The notes: generated by a model not told the origin, from the sequence alone. A DNA stretch of 64,000 nucleotides from DATDIC01 sp963764525 (GCA_963764525.1 CAVXTC010000011.1:62001-126000), one strand, 5' to 3'; counted from the stretch's first letter, positions 1 to 8,837 are shown. A program made the numbers and translations.

Positions 1-138
1 CAGGTGCGTCAGCCGATCCTGCTGTCGGACGGGCACAACGTCGTGTCGGTTTCGCCGCAGCCCGGGTTTCTGCACCAGGTGACGGATCTGGATACTCTCG
101 GCGTGGACCGACCGGAGGCAACATGCAAGCTGAAATGA
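1..138 (+). CDS. C-terminal end of an unidentified protein (cut by window edge)
   Basis: The first frame is open from the window edge to a TGA at 136-138, giving 45 residues that end in EATCKLK. The stop lies inside the start region of the next gene: an ATGA overlap exists at 135-138 and the GGAGG at 114-118 lies within this frame. It therefore belongs to the same quinoprotein operon by translational coupling. I do not recognise the sequence; no cofactor or metal motif is visible in the fragment. Confidence 0.5.
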   Translation, partial: QVRQPILLSDGHNVVSVSPQPGFLHQVTDLDTLGVDRPEATCKLK

Positions 139-1106
139 GCCGCACAGCCGTCATTGCCGCCGCCGCGGTGCTGGGATTGCTGTGCAGCGTCCCGGCCCGC
201 GCCTACGTGGCCTATACGTCCAACGAACGGGACAACACGATCTCGGTGATCGATCTCGATCAGATGAAGACCGTGAAGACCGTTCCGGTCGGGCAGCGTC
301 CGCGCGGCATCACCGTGACGCCGGACGGCAAGTATATCCTGCTTTGTGCCAGCGACGACGACCAGATCCAGATCATCGACACGAAGACCTTCCAGATCGT
401 CGGCGTGCTGTCCACGCCCGATCCCGAACTGTTCGCGCTGCGCCCGTCGGGCAATCCGCTTTACGTGTCGAACGAGGACAACGCGCTGGTGACCGTGTTC
501 GACATCAACACGCGCAAGCCGATCGCAACGATCCCGACCGGCGTGGAGCCCGAAGGCATGGCGGTGAGCCCGGACGGGCAAACCATCGTGAACACGTCCG
601 AAACCACCAACATGGCGCATTTCATCGATTACAAATCGGAAAAGATGGTCGCCGCCACGCTGGTCGATGCGCGGCCGCGCAACGCCCGGTTCAGGCATGA
701 TGGGTCGGAGGTATGGGTCTCGTCGGAGCTGGGCGGGACGGTCAGCGTGATCGACCCGAAAACGCATCAGATCACCCATAAGATAACCTTCCCGGTGCAG
801 GGTCTGCGCGCGGACGAGATCCAGCCGGAGGACATCCAGTTCACCAAGGACGACAAGATCGCCTTCGTGGCGCTCGGGCCGGCAAACCGGGTCGCCGTGG
901 TGGATGCGACAACCTACAAAGTGAAACGGTATCTGCTGGTCGGCCAGCGCGTGTGGCACATGGCGTTCACGCCGGACTACAAACTCCTGCTGACGGCGAA
1001 TGGCGAGTCGAACGACGTGTCGGTCATCAACGTCGCCGACCTGACTGTCATCAAGTCGATCCAGGTAGGGCAGTTGCCCTGGGGCGTCGTGGTCAATCCG
1101 AAATGA
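123..1106 (+). CDS. PQQ-dependent catabolism-associated beta-propeller protein
   Basis: This is a 327-residue exported protein. An N-terminal hydrophobic signal peptide ends near ARA (about residue 27) and is followed by YVTN/NHL-type propeller repeats; phrases such as RPRGITVTPDGKYI, PEGMAVSPDGQTIV and WHMAFTPDYKLLL recur about every 40 residues. It matches the beta-propeller family found beside PQQ alcohol dehydrogenases and their ABC transporter. The role is unknown but periplasmic, perhaps as a scaffold or in enzyme maturation. GGAGG at 114-118 favours ATG 123, but ATG 135 overlaps the upstream stop (ATGA) and also gives a signal peptide. The next gene overlaps the end by ATGA. Confidence 0.88.
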   Translation: MQAEMSRTAVIAAAAVLGLLCSVPARAYVAYTSNERDNTISVIDLDQMKTVKTVPVGQRPRGITVTPDGKYILLCASDDDQIQIIDTKTFQIVGVLSTPDPELFALRPSGNPLYVSNEDNALVTVFDINTRKPIATIPTGVEPEGMAVSPDGQTIVNTSETTNMAHFIDYKSEKMVAATLVDARPRNARFRHDGSEVWVSSELGGTVSVIDPKTHQITHKITFPVQGLRADEIQPEDIQFTKDDKIAFVALGPANRVAVVDATTYKVKRYLLVGQRVWHMAFTPDYKLLLTANGESNDVSVINVADLTVIKSIQVGQLPWGVVVNPK

Positions 1107-1736
1107 CGCTGTGCGCCCGGTCCGTGGTGCTGGCGGTGCTGTGTGGCGGCGTCATGAGCGCCGTGCAGGCGGCACCGCCGCGTAACACTGATCCGGATTG
1201 GCCGTGCCAGCAGATCAAGGTGCCGCAGGTTTCGGTGGCCGCGGTCTGGGCGGGACCGCCGGTGGATGCCTATCTTGGGACGTGGTCGAAAAATCCCGAT
1301 GTCGCCGATCTGGCGGATCGGTTGGTCGAGCGTCGGCTTCCGTTGCAGGACGCGCGTTCGCAGGTCGCCGATTTCGCCAAAACAAGCGGGCATGATCAGG
1401 CCAAGCTGCTGGCGTTGTTCGCCGGGGTGTTTGAACAGGCAAACCAGGAACGGGCCAGTGTCGTCGCCGGGCTCGATCGGTTCGGCAACCGGCAGATACA
1501 ACTCGCGGCAGAGATCCGGGCCGAGAGCGAGAAGCTGAACACGCTCGCGGCCAGCGCGACGCCGGATGCGGCGCAGGTCACGGACCTGCAGAACCGGCTG
1601 AACTGGGACCTGGAGATTTTCCGCAATCGGCGGGAATTCGATCAGCTACGCCTGCGCTGCGCCGGGACTGATCGAGCAACGGCTGTTCGCGTTGGGGCGG
1701 GCGATCCAGGGCGCATTGCCGCAGTCTGCCGAATAG
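1103..1736 (+). CDS. Exported hypothetical protein of the PQQ cluster (frameshifted)
   Basis: The ATG at 1103 overlaps the propeller stop. The product begins with a signal peptide (LAVLCGGVMSAVQA), then a PDWPCQQIKVP segment, and a helical, Q/E/R-rich body of about 180 residues. The frame runs past the expected end, but from about 1637 (CGGCGGGAATTCG) the +1 frame gives SISYACAAPGLIEQRLFALG and stops at TAG 1734-1736, a natural end just before the convergent neighbour. I infer one inserted base. I know no biochemical function. Its location after the propeller gene points to the quinoprotein system; length would be about 210 residues. Confidence 0.62.
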
Positions 1737-1741
1737 AACGG

Positions 1742-2314
1742 CTATTCGGCCGGGCGGGGGACGGGCTCGCGCCGTTCGAGCGGCAGGCCGGCGGCCGACC
1801 AGCCGCCCGTGCCATCCGGATACCAGGCGATACGACCATACCCAATCGCCATCGCGCGCTTGGCGGCGTTCCACGACATCCAGCATTGCCTGAGGCAATA
1901 GAAAACCAGCAGACGGGTGCGATCGCCGTGGCTCGCGGCCGCCAGACCTTCGCGGAAATAGCCCTCCATCACCGGAGCCAGTGCGCCGTAGCCGGTATCG
2001 GGCAGCCAGATGCTGCCGGGAATGTCGAAGCGGGGCTTCGGCCGCCAGATCGTGTCCGCCGGCAGGCCGGCCGGACGCGGCGGCTGCGGCAGCAAGTCGA
2101 TGAACACGGCGGATTTCGTCAGCCACAGCGCGTGCGCTTGCTCGGTCGATAGGACGCGGGCGCCGTGCAACGTGCGCGGGACCGGCGCGCGGTATTGGTC
2201 GGTGCGGTAGCCGGCCGGCTCGGGCGGCGCGTTCTGGACGGGCGCAGCACCGGGCAGCAACAGGACCAGAAGGGCGGCAATGCACCCGGCGCGGCGCAAA
2301 GCCCGCGGCATCAT
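1742..2314 (-). CDS. PQQ-dependent catabolism-associated CXXCW-motif protein (rhodanese-like)
   Basis: This is a 190-residue periplasmic protein with a hydrophobic signal peptide (residues about 8-25). It has a rhodanese-like fold signature: VFIDLLPQPPRP, then RFDIPGSIWLP, then the family hallmark YCLRQCWMSWNAAKRA near the C-terminus with two cysteines before the Trp. This family occurs only with PQQ alcohol dehydrogenase systems. The Cys pair suggests sulfur or thiol chemistry, possibly with the SoxYZ-like carrier; that partnership is inferred. The ATG overlaps the stop of the upstream xoxJ-like gene by ATGA. Confidence 0.87.
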   Translation of the reverse strand: MMPRALRRAGCIAALLVLLLPGAAPVQNAPPEPAGYRTDQYRAPVPRTLHGARVLSTEQAHALWLTKSAVFIDLLPQPPRPAGLPADTIWRPKPRFDIPGSIWLPDTGYGALAPVMEGYFREGLAAASHGDRTRLLVFYCLRQCWMSWNAAKRAMAIGYGRIAWYPDGTGGWSAAGLPLERREPVPRPAE

Positions 2315-3153
2315 GGCGAGATGAGATGCCCCTGCTGGTCCAGCAGCGGCACGCCATATTCCTCAAGCAGCTTGTTGATCTGATCCTGATTCTCGGTGAT
2401 CAGCCAATTCAGCGTCCGCTTCCAGTCCTGATCGCTGTGGCGCACCCCGAGCGAGATGCGAAAATCCATCGGCACGCCATGTTCCCTCAGTAACGGAACC
2501 ACGGTCAGCGGCGTCCCGGCATGCTTCGCATAATACCCGGCGATTGGCCCCCAGAGCACGCCGGCGTCGATCTGTCCGGCGACGAGGTCATCCACCATCG
2601 CCTTGGTCGGCGCGTCGTAGCGTGTGTCAACCGTCAGTGGATACGGCTTGGCTTTCGCCATCAGGCCGTCCTGGACCATGATGGTGGCCGGCGGCGTACC
2701 GGCGACCACACCGATGCGCTTGTCCTTGAGCCGAGGATCCTCCAGCGAGTCGATCCCATCGAGCCCGCTGTTCGGCTTGAAGATCAATGCATATGTGGTG
2801 TGATAGTACGGGTTGGTGGTCTGAACCAGCTCGTAACCCTGCGCGACACCCATCACCACATCGCAGCGATCGGCATCCAGTGTGTTGCGGACAAAGCCGA
2901 TCACCTGCGGGAAGAAGGTGAAGGACACCGGCTCGTTCAGCTTGCTTGCCAGCAATTCGGCGAGCTTGTTCTCGAACCCATCGCGGTGCTCGTCGGAGAA
3001 TGGCAGGTTGCGCGGATCGGCACAGGCGCGAAACACGTGCGGGTCAACCAGTTCCGCCTGTGCGCCAAGGCCCGGTGCCTGGGCATGGGCGTGCGCCAGC
3101 ATGACCAGCGCCACGCCGACAATACCGATGCCGTGATGAAGCCACCGGGTCAT
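2311..3153 (-). CDS. xoxJ: XoxJ/MxaJ-type periplasmic solute-binding-like protein
   Basis: This is a 280-residue protein of the quinoprotein-dehydrogenase-associated binding-protein family (MxaJ/XoxJ). A signal peptide (MTRWLHHGIGIVG to HAHAQA) precedes a bilobed SBP_bac_3-like domain with RACADPRNLPFSDE, VGVAQGYELV-type and KRIGVVAGTPPA segments. XoxJ is thought to help mature or activate XoxF rather than import a solute. I chose ATG 3153 over upstream in-frame starts because it directly precedes the signal peptide and has GGGAGG 12 nt upstream. Gene order xoxF-xoxG-xoxJ on the minus strand supports the call. Confidence 0.9.
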   Translation of the reverse strand: MTRWLHHGIGIVGVALVMLAHAHAQAPGLGAQAELVDPHVFRACADPRNLPFSDEHRDGFENKLAELLASKLNEPVSFTFFPQVIGFVRNTLDADRCDVVMGVAQGYELVQTTNPYYHTTYALIFKPNSGLDGIDSLEDPRLKDKRIGVVAGTPPATIMVQDGLMAKAKPYPLTVDTRYDAPTKAMVDDLVAGQIDAGVLWGPIAGYYAKHAGTPLTVVPLLREHGVPMDFRISLGVRHSDQDWKRTLNWLITENQDQINKLLEEYGVPLLDQQGHLISP

Positions 3154-3178
3154 GATTCGCTTGCGCCTCCCGAATTCA

Positions 3179-3694
3179 TCAGCCCATGCATTCATCTTCT
3201 GCTTTGCTGTAGGCGGCCGGTTTCGGCTCGGAGGACTGAGGACGTCCGCGCCCCAGCGCACCGTCCGCACGCGCCCGCAGATACACGTAGATCGCGTCAA
3301 TGTAGCACATCACGTTCTTGTTCTGGCCGAAGGTGGGCATGACCAGGTCCGAAGATGCCGACACGTTCTTCTTTCCCTGGGCGACGGTGGCATAGAACTG
3401 CAGGTAGGTCATGCTTTTGAGCGAATCCACCAGGGACGGCGCATAGCTCGACCCCATGCCGTCCGGGCCGTGGCATTGCAGGCAATTGGCACCGTACCGC
3501 AGGTAGCCGACCATGGTGTACCAATCCACCTTGCCGTTCTCTATATGGTAGGTGGGATTGCCGTCCTTGTCGGCGTATTTCCCATCTTGCGAGCTGACCG
3601 CTTTCGGATCGCCCGGGGCGTCCGCGTAAGCCAAACCGACAGTCAGCATCAATACGGCAGCAAGGACCTGAACGGCCCGCACTGGCAATCTCAC
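3179..3694 (-). CDS. xoxG: Methanol-metabolism c-type cytochrome, XoxG-like electron acceptor
   Basis: This is a small periplasmic monohaem cytochrome c of 171 residues. The signal peptide (VRLPVRAVQV to LAYA) is followed by the haem site CLQCH at about residues 71-75 in NCLQCHGPDGMGSS, a distal Met in VMPTFGQNKN, and extra cysteines (VMCYIDAI, EDECMG) typical of the four-cysteine methanol cytochromes. It would accept electrons from XoxF and pass them to the respiratory chain. I chose GTG 3694, preceded by AAAGGAATGA, because longer starts would put 25 charged residues before the signal. It lies immediately downstream of xoxF behind a strong hairpin. Confidence 0.9.
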   Translation of the reverse strand: MRLPVRAVQVLAAVLMLTVGLAYADAPGDPKAVSSQDGKYADKDGNPTYHIENGKVDWYTMVGYLRYGANCLQCHGPDGMGSSYAPSLVDSLKSMTYLQFYATVAQGKKNVSASSDLVMPTFGQNKNVMCYIDAIYVYLRARADGALGRGRPQSSEPKPAAYSKAEDECMG

Positions 3695-3725
3695 CGGCTC
3701 ATTCCTTTTGCGCGAGAAAGTAAGC

Positions 3726-3760
3726 GGCCGGCGCGCGGTCTGTAAGTCCGCGCGCCGGCC
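3726..3760 (-). promoter_or_regulatory. Intercistronic hairpin between xoxF and xoxG
   Basis: A perfect 13-bp GC-rich stem (GGCCGGCGCGCGG with its complement) encloses a 9-nt loop, starting 19 nt after the xoxF stop. It lacks a T-run, so it is more likely an RNA-stabilising or attenuating element than a full terminator. Similar hairpins follow the other two PQQ dehydrogenase genes. Confidence 0.7.
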
Positions 3761-3779
3761 TCGGCACAACGCCGATCAG

Positions 3780-5601
3780 TTACTCGGGAATGGCGAAGAC
3801 CGTGAGCGTCCCGCCGAGTGCGGTGTAGTTGCTCAGTGCCGCATAGCCGCCGACCGCACCAAGCCCGGCGTGCGGATCCGTAAGGCCGGCCGCGAGACCG
3901 ATGCCGGCCCATCCGCCGACGCCGGACAGTATCGCCACGTATTGCTTGCCGTCATGCACGTAGGTCATCGGGTTGCCGATGATACCGGACGGCGTCTTGA
4001 ACTTGTAAAGTTCCTTCCCGGTCTTTGCATCGACGGCCTTCAAATAGCCTTCCAGCGTGCCGTAGAACACGACGCCGCCCGCCGTGGACAGCGCACCCGA
4101 CCAGACCGAGAACTGCTCCGGATCCGACCAGACGATTTTGCCGGTTGTGGCATCCCAGGCGATGAAGTTCCCCATGTTGGTCTGGCCGGGAGGCGGATAC
4201 ATCGACAGCGTTGCGCCGACATACGGCTGGCCGGCCGTGTAGGACACACGGAACGGCTCGTAGTCCATGCAGACATGGTTGGTTGGCACGTAGAACAGCT
4301 TGGTCTGCGGATCGTAGCTCGCCGGCTGCTCGTCCTTGGTGCCGAGCGCGGCCGGGCAGATGCCGGTGTGATTAACGTCTGCCTTCTCGGTCGAATATTT
4401 CGGATCGCGGATCGGACGGCCGTAATCCTTGCTGCTCTTGTCCATGTTGATGCCGGATGCCCAGTTCACCACGGGATCGAATTTCGCCGCGACCAGCAAC
4501 GCTCCGGTATCGCGGTTCAGCGTGTAGCCGAACCCGTTACGATCAAAATGTACCAGCGTCGGCACTGTCTGGCCGCCGATCTGTTGGTCGGCCAGGATCA
4601 TTTCGTTGACACCGTCATAGTCCCACTCGTCGTGCGGCGTCATCTGATAGACCCACTTCGCCATGCCGGTATCGAGGTCCCGCGCCCAGATGGTCATCGA
4701 CCACTTGTTGTCGCCCGGCCGCTGGCTCGGGTTCCAGGTCGAGGGATTGCCGGAACCGTAATAGACCAGGTTGAGCTTCGGGTCGTACCCGTACCAGCCC
4801 CAAGTGTCACCTCCACCGATCTTCCACTCATCCCCTTGCCAGGTCTTCAGGCTTGAATCGGCGCCGATCGGCTTACCGAGATCGGTCGTCTTCTGTGGAT
4901 CGACCAGCAGATCCTTGTCGGGGCCTTCGGAATAGGCCCGCCAAGCCAACTTGCCGTCGCTGATGTTGTATGCCGATACCCAGCCGCGGACGCCAAATTC
5001 TCCCCCGGAAACGCCAATGAGCACCTTGTCTTTCATCACGAATGGCGCGTCGGTTCCGGTTTCTCCCTTGCTGGGATCACCGTCCTTGATCGACCAGTCA
5101 ACCTTGCCGGTCTTGGCATCCAGCGCGACCAGCGTGGTGTCGGCCTGGTGCATGAAAATCTTGCCATCAGCATACGACACGCCACGATTGACCGTATCGC
5201 AGCACATCACCGGAATAACGTTCGGATCCTGCTTTGGCTCATATTTCCACAGGATCTTGCCGTCATTGTTGAGGTCGAGCGCATAGACGATGTTCGGGAA
5301 CGGGGTCACCAGATACATGACGTTCCCGATCACCAGCGGCGCGCCCTCATGACCACGCAGCACGCCGGTCGAGAAGGTCCAGGCGACCTGCAGCTTTCCG
5401 ACATTGGACGCGTTGATCTGGTCCAGCGGCGAGAACCGCTGCAAGTCGGGGGTCCGTGCCGGACTCGCCCAGTTCGCTGTGTTTTGCTCCAATTGGGGCA
5501 GATCGCCCAGTCGTCTGGGCCTGGGAAGGCGCGCCGGCGACCGCCAGCGCCGACAGCATCACCCCAGCCAGCAACATCACCCGTCCCGATATTTCTTGCA
5601 T
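3780..5601 (-). CDS. xoxF: XoxF-type lanthanide-dependent methanol dehydrogenase (frameshift near N-terminus)
   Basis: This periplasmic PQQ quinoprotein oxidises methanol and other primary alcohols. The body is an eight-bladed propeller with the vicinal disulfide (VMCCDTVNRG), the tryptophan-docking DAKTGK repeats and the active-site PHDEWDYDGVNE. The second Asp in DYD (near 4614-4622) is the XoxF mark that coordinates a lanthanide; calcium MxaF has Ala there. The main frame opens only at LEQNTANW (5492). A clean signal peptide (MQEISGRVMLLAGVML to SQA) lies one frame over, with ATG 5601 and GGAGGG 7 nt upstream. I infer a single-base indel near 5512. Corrected length is about 606 residues, normal for XoxF. 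Confidence 0.93.
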
Positions 5602-5976
5602 GCGTTTTCCCTCCGCTACGCTGTGTGCCACGTCCGGTCCGGTAAACGCCTCACGTATTTTGCCCACCGCCGGCCGCAACCAATTCGGATGGGAAGTCGT
5701 CGTCCGGCAGCGTGTCACGACAGTCGCAGGCCCGTGATTCCTTTCCCCGGAGAGGAATCATTTTTGTGCCGCGCTGCCTGCGAGGATACACCCACTCTCC
5801 CTACCAGCGGGTGCCCTTGAAGCCGGAGACCGCGGGAAGCGTAGGACGGCGCCAACGCACAGGCAATAGGCTTCTTGCAGGCCATCGAACCACAGTGGTC
5901 ATGGAGCGGCGTCGCGCTTCTTTCGCCCGATCCGCGTGGCGCATAGCATTCCTGTCTCCCGTCACCGGAGATTGCC
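5602..5976. other. Divergent intergenic region between xoxF and the metallohydrolase gene
   Basis: This 375-nt region separates xoxF (minus) from the zinc metallohydrolase (plus) and must carry both promoters. Apart from the hairpin at 5736-5766 I see no open frame with a credible start and no clear promoter boxes. Confidence 0.5.
5736..5766 (+). terminator. Hairpin with T-rich tail in the xoxF upstream region
   Basis: GATTCCT and AGGAATC arms (5736-5742 and 5753-5759), plus an inner TCC/GGA pairing, are followed by ATTTTTG. On the plus strand this looks like an intrinsic terminator, but no plus-strand gene ends upstream. It could cap an unseen leader RNA or act as a regulatory stem. Confidence 0.45.
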
Positions 5977-6912
5977 ATGCGGCACCTGAGACACTGGCTC
6001 CCGGCGCTGTTGACCATCCTGTTCGTCGGGCCTCCGGTGGCCGCGGCGCCGCCTGCATTCCAGGTCGAGCAGGTTGCGCCGGGCGACTACGTGCATTTCG
6101 GGCAGGTCGCGATGACCACGCCGGAAAATGCCGGCGATATCGCCAATCTCGGCATCATTGTCGGGCGGGATGCAGTGGCAGTCGTTGATACCGGCGGTAG
6201 CGTGGCGGTCGGCACCGCTCTTCTGGCGGCGGTGCGGCGGCTCACCGACCTGCCGGTGCGCTATGTCATCAACACCCACGAGCACCCTGATCACATTTTT
6301 GGCAATGCGGCGTTCGCCCGGCCGGGTGTCACCTTCGTCGGCCATCGCAACCTGCCGCGCTCCCTGGCCGAGCGCGGCGACTATTATCTGCATTCCTATC
6401 GAGCCGCTCTGGGCGAGGCCGCGATCGCCGAAGTGAAGATCATCCCGCCGACACTGCTCGTTGCGAACGAGACGACGCTCGATCTCGGCGGCCGGACCCT
6501 GAGGCTGACCGCCTGGAGCCCGCCGGCGCACACCGAATGCGACCTGACGGTGCTGGATCAGGCCACCGGCACGCTCTATTCGGGCGATCTTGTGTTCCTG
6601 CAGCACATCCCGGTGGTGGATCGCAGCGTTAAGGGCTGGCTGGAGGTGATTCCCCGGTTGGCCCAGCTTCCGGCGGTGCGCGTGGTGCCGGGTCATGGTC
6701 GGCTGGTTGGACCCTGGCCGCAGGCGCTTGAGGATGAGCGCCGGTATTTTTCGGTGATCACCGCCGACGCCCGCCGGATGGTCGCGGCGGGCGTGCCGCT
6801 CGCAGACGCAGTTCCAAAAATCGGCACCTCAGAGCGCGATCGATGGCGCCTGTTCGACGACTACAACCCACGCAACGCAACGCTCGCGTTCACCGAGGCC
6901 GAATGGGAATGA
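5977..6912 (+). CDS. Quinoprotein relay system zinc metallohydrolase
   Basis: This is a 311-residue exported metallo-beta-lactamase-fold protein. The signal peptide ends near VAAA (residue 24). The metal-binding HEHPDH motif lies at 101-106 (NTHEHPDHIFGN), with later ligands in PPAHTECDL, LYSGDLVF and VVPGHGRLV. It belongs to the metallohydrolases found only in genomes with PQQ dehydrogenase, the SoxYZ-like carrier and the CXXCW protein. A sulfur-relay role is proposed for the group, but the substrate is unknown. The ATG is preceded by CGGAGA. It is divergent from xoxF and convergent with the orphan pqqA. Confidence 0.88.
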   Translation: MRHLRHWLPALLTILFVGPPVAAAPPAFQVEQVAPGDYVHFGQVAMTTPENAGDIANLGIIVGRDAVAVVDTGGSVAVGTALLAAVRRLTDLPVRYVINTHEHPDHIFGNAAFARPGVTFVGHRNLPRSLAERGDYYLHSYRAALGEAAIAEVKIIPPTLLVANETTLDLGGRTLRLTAWSPPAHTECDLTVLDQATGTLYSGDLVFLQHIPVVDRSVKGWLEVIPRLAQLPAVRVVPGHGRLVGPWPQALEDERRYFSVITADARRMVAAGVPLADAVPKIGTSERDRWRLFDDYNPRNATLAFTEAEWE

Positions 6913-6925
6913 TCACGAACGCCAA

Positions 6926-6955
6926 CCACCATTGCCCGTATCTGGGCAATGGTGG
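6926..6955. terminator. Hairpin between convergent metallohydrolase and pqqA genes
   Basis: Perfect 12-bp arms CCACCATTGCCC and GGGCAATGGTGG enclose a 6-nt loop. The element starts 13 nt after the metallohydrolase stop and ends 30 nt before the pqqA stop, fitting a bidirectional terminator, although there is no long T-run. Confidence 0.6.
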
Positions 6956-6985
6956 CATGGGATCAAAGGCTCATGGATCAAAGGT

Positions 6986-7063
6986 TCAGAGTTGGGCCGG
7001 CAGGTAACCGTTGATTTCCATGCCGATGCAGATTTCGCGAATCATGGGGCGTGTCCAAGCCAT
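6986..7063 (-). CDS. pqqA: PqqA, PQQ precursor peptide (orphan copy)
   Basis: A 25-residue peptide with the invariant EINGY core: the Glu and Tyr side chains are cross-linked by PqqE and become the PQQ skeleton. The sequence MAWTRP, then IREICIGMEINGYLPAQL, differs from the second copy at 21.6 kb mainly in the first half; it carries a Cys where the other has Arg. GGGAG lies 7 nt before the ATG. The gene stands alone, between the metallohydrolase and the SoxYZ-like carrier genes, so its peptide would need PqqB-E from the other locus. It suggests dosage or condition-specific supply of PQQ for XoxF. Confidence 0.92.
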   Translation of the reverse strand: MAWTRPMIREICIGMEINGYLPAQL

Positions 7064-7187
7064 TGGGTTTCTCCCTTCCACTTCGGATGGGCGCCGGGTT
7101 TGTTGGCGGCGCTGCGTACCTCATATAAGCTCGCGCGACGGTTGTCCAGCGGCCGCCACGGCCCGATCCCAAACGGGAGGAATGTCC

Positions 7188-8072
7188 ATGCGACGAAAAC
7201 GCGGCGCCGTCGTTCACACCTTTGTGATGTCCGCCATGATTCTTTGGCTGGGCTGCGGCGTTGCCGTCGCGCAAGGGGGCGGGACGTCGGCGGGCGGGGC
7301 GGTGATGCAGTCCGATCCGTGGCCGTCGCTTTCCACCCAGATATTCCACGACCATTACGTTGCAGGACGGCACGGCGGTACTGGCGATCGACGCCCCCTA
7401 CCGTGCGGAAGATGCCGCCCTGGTGCCGGTGACGATCCGCAGCGTGCTTCCGCCGGGCGATCCGCGCCAGATCCGCCGGATTACGCTGGTGATCGACGAA
7501 AACCCGTCGCCGCTCGCTGCGGTGTTCGAGTTCGGGCCCGGCAGCGGCATCGATCGGATCTCGACCCGGGTCCGCATTGACGACTACACCAACGTCCATG
7601 CGGTCGCCGAAATGAGCGACGGGACGCTTTATGCCGTTCAACGCTTCGTCAAGGCGGCGGGCGGGTGTTCCGCGCCCGCCGTCAAACAAGTCGCCGGCGA
7701 TGTGCCGATCGGCACGATGCGGTTTCGCCGGTTCCCAGGTCGATCGGGGACAATCTCGGGAAAACGGCAACGACCACCGCCAGGTCGGAGGCGGAGCTGA
7801 TGATCCGCCATCCCAACTACTCCGGAATGCAGATGGACCAGCTCACCCGGCTGTATGTCCCGGCGCATTTCGTCCGCTCGATTACCATTTGGCAGGGCGA
7901 TCAAAAGCTGCTGAGCATCCAGGGCGGCATCTCGCTGTCGGAGAACCCGGCGTTCCGGTTCGACTATCGGCCGGATGGCGCCAAGTCCTTCCATGCGGAA
8001 GCGACCGACAGCAAGGACCAGAAGTTCGTCGGTCAATGGCCAGCCGGCGATACATCCGTTCCGGCTGGTTAG
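7188..8072 (+). CDS. Quinoprotein dehydrogenase-associated SoxYZ-like carrier (two frameshifts)
   Basis: A fused SoxY-like plus SoxZ-like periplasmic protein. The N-terminus, starting at ATG 7188 behind GGGAGG, has a signal peptide (LWLGCGVAVA) and continues to QIFHD. The frame then changes near 7350 to TLQDGTAVLAIDAPYRAEDA, and near 7745 to SIGDNLGKTATT and NYSGMQMDQLTRLYVPAHFV. It ends at TAG 8070-8072. The SoxY part holds one Cys (GGCSAP). In the Sox pathway such carriers hold sulfur intermediates; here it is thought to serve quinoprotein maturation, with chemistry unknown. Total length about 294 residues fits the family, so the shifts look like sequence errors. Confidence 0.82.
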
Positions 8073-8425
8073 AAGCACCGCACCTCGGCTTCCGCCTGCG
8101 CTTCGCGCAACTGGCGCACGAACTCATTTGACGGCGGCGCCCGGAGCTCGTCGGCAAGATAACCGCCGGCGCCCTGGCGCAGGCTCAGTACGGTCTCGGC
8201 CTTCACGTAGCCGTCGTACGGCAGGATCGAGGCGATCACGTCGATCGAGCACGAGCAGCGCTCCAGCGCGTCACGGGTGCCGCCGTTGACGTTCATGCAA
8301 CCTAGTACATAGTCGGCCCGCGCCTCGGTCGGGTAATCATTGGTCGGGCCCGGCCGGCTCGCGGCGCTGGTGGCGATTGCGGCAGCAGCCAGCAATGGCA
8401 GCCAAATGTGAGGAATGGGTTGCAT
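8069..8425 (-). CDS. Exported hypothetical protein of the xox neighbourhood
   Basis: A 118-residue protein with a signal peptide (WLPLLAAAAIATSAA). The mature part contains three cysteines in GCMNVNGGTR and ERCSCSIDVIASILPYD, then a helical C-terminus ending EVRCF. Similar short Cys-containing proteins occur beside methanol dehydrogenase genes, but I know no function. The two CxC-type cysteines suggest a disulfide. It is convergent with the SoxYZ-like gene and the stop codons overlap by 4 nt. Confidence 0.72.
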   Translation of the reverse strand: MQPIPHIWLPLLAAAAIATSAASRPGPTNDYPTEARADYVLGCMNVNGGTRDALERCSCSIDVIASILPYDGYVKAETVLSLRQGAGGYLADELRAPPSNEFVRQLREAQAEAEVRCF

Positions 8426-8499
8426 CAGTTCTGGTCCCCCCGGAAAATCCGGGTCAGATTACCAGGAATGCCGGCCAAGCAAACGGGAGGAACACCGCA

Positions 8500-8811
8500 A
8501 TGATCATCGTCAGCGTCATATACCCGGCAAAGGACGGCGCCAGCTTCGACATGGACTATTACCTCAAGACCCATGTTCCGATGGTTGGCGCTCGCTGGAA
8601 GGCGTGCGGCCTGCAAGACGCGAAAGTGCTGCGCGGCGCCGGCGCGCCGGGTGGTGCGGCGTCCGCCTTTCTGGTGATCGCGCTGCTGACCTTCGCATCG
8701 GCGCCGGAGTTCCAGCGCGCCGTCGAGCAGCACGGCAAGGAAATCCTGGGCGACATTCCGAATTTCACCAACGTTCAGCCGGTGATCCAGGTCAACGACG
8801 TCATGCTGTGA
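8500..8811 (+). CDS. EthD-family protein
   Basis: A 103-residue cytosolic protein with the dimeric ferredoxin-like EthD fold: MIIVSVIYPAKDGASFDMDYY, KTHVPMV with the conserved His, and a C-terminal VQPVIQVND strand. ATG 8500 is preceded by GGGAGG at the right distance. EthD-like proteins are small-molecule-binding or degradation-associated; the ligand here is unknown. Its place among quinoprotein accessory genes is unusual, and its neighbour 26 nt downstream is a secreted protein, so the pair may be co-transcribed. Confidence 0.75.
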   Translation: MIIVSVIYPAKDGASFDMDYYLKTHVPMVGARWKACGLQDAKVLRGAGAPGGAASAFLVIALLTFASAPEFQRAVEQHGKEILGDIPNFTNVQPVIQVNDVML

Positions 8812-8837
8812 TCAGCCGATCTGCCAGGAGACGCACG

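Noticed and set aside
9..959. Long minus-strand open frame opposite the beta-propeller gene
   Set aside because: It is a codon-bias shadow: no signal, no motif, composition dominated by Arg, His and Asp, and it lies fully opposite a well-supported gene. Similar long antisense frames opposite other genes were dropped for the same reason.
3780..5601. Calling the first dehydrogenase MxaF
   Set aside because: The active site has DYD, not DYA, and no mxaI small-subunit gene follows.
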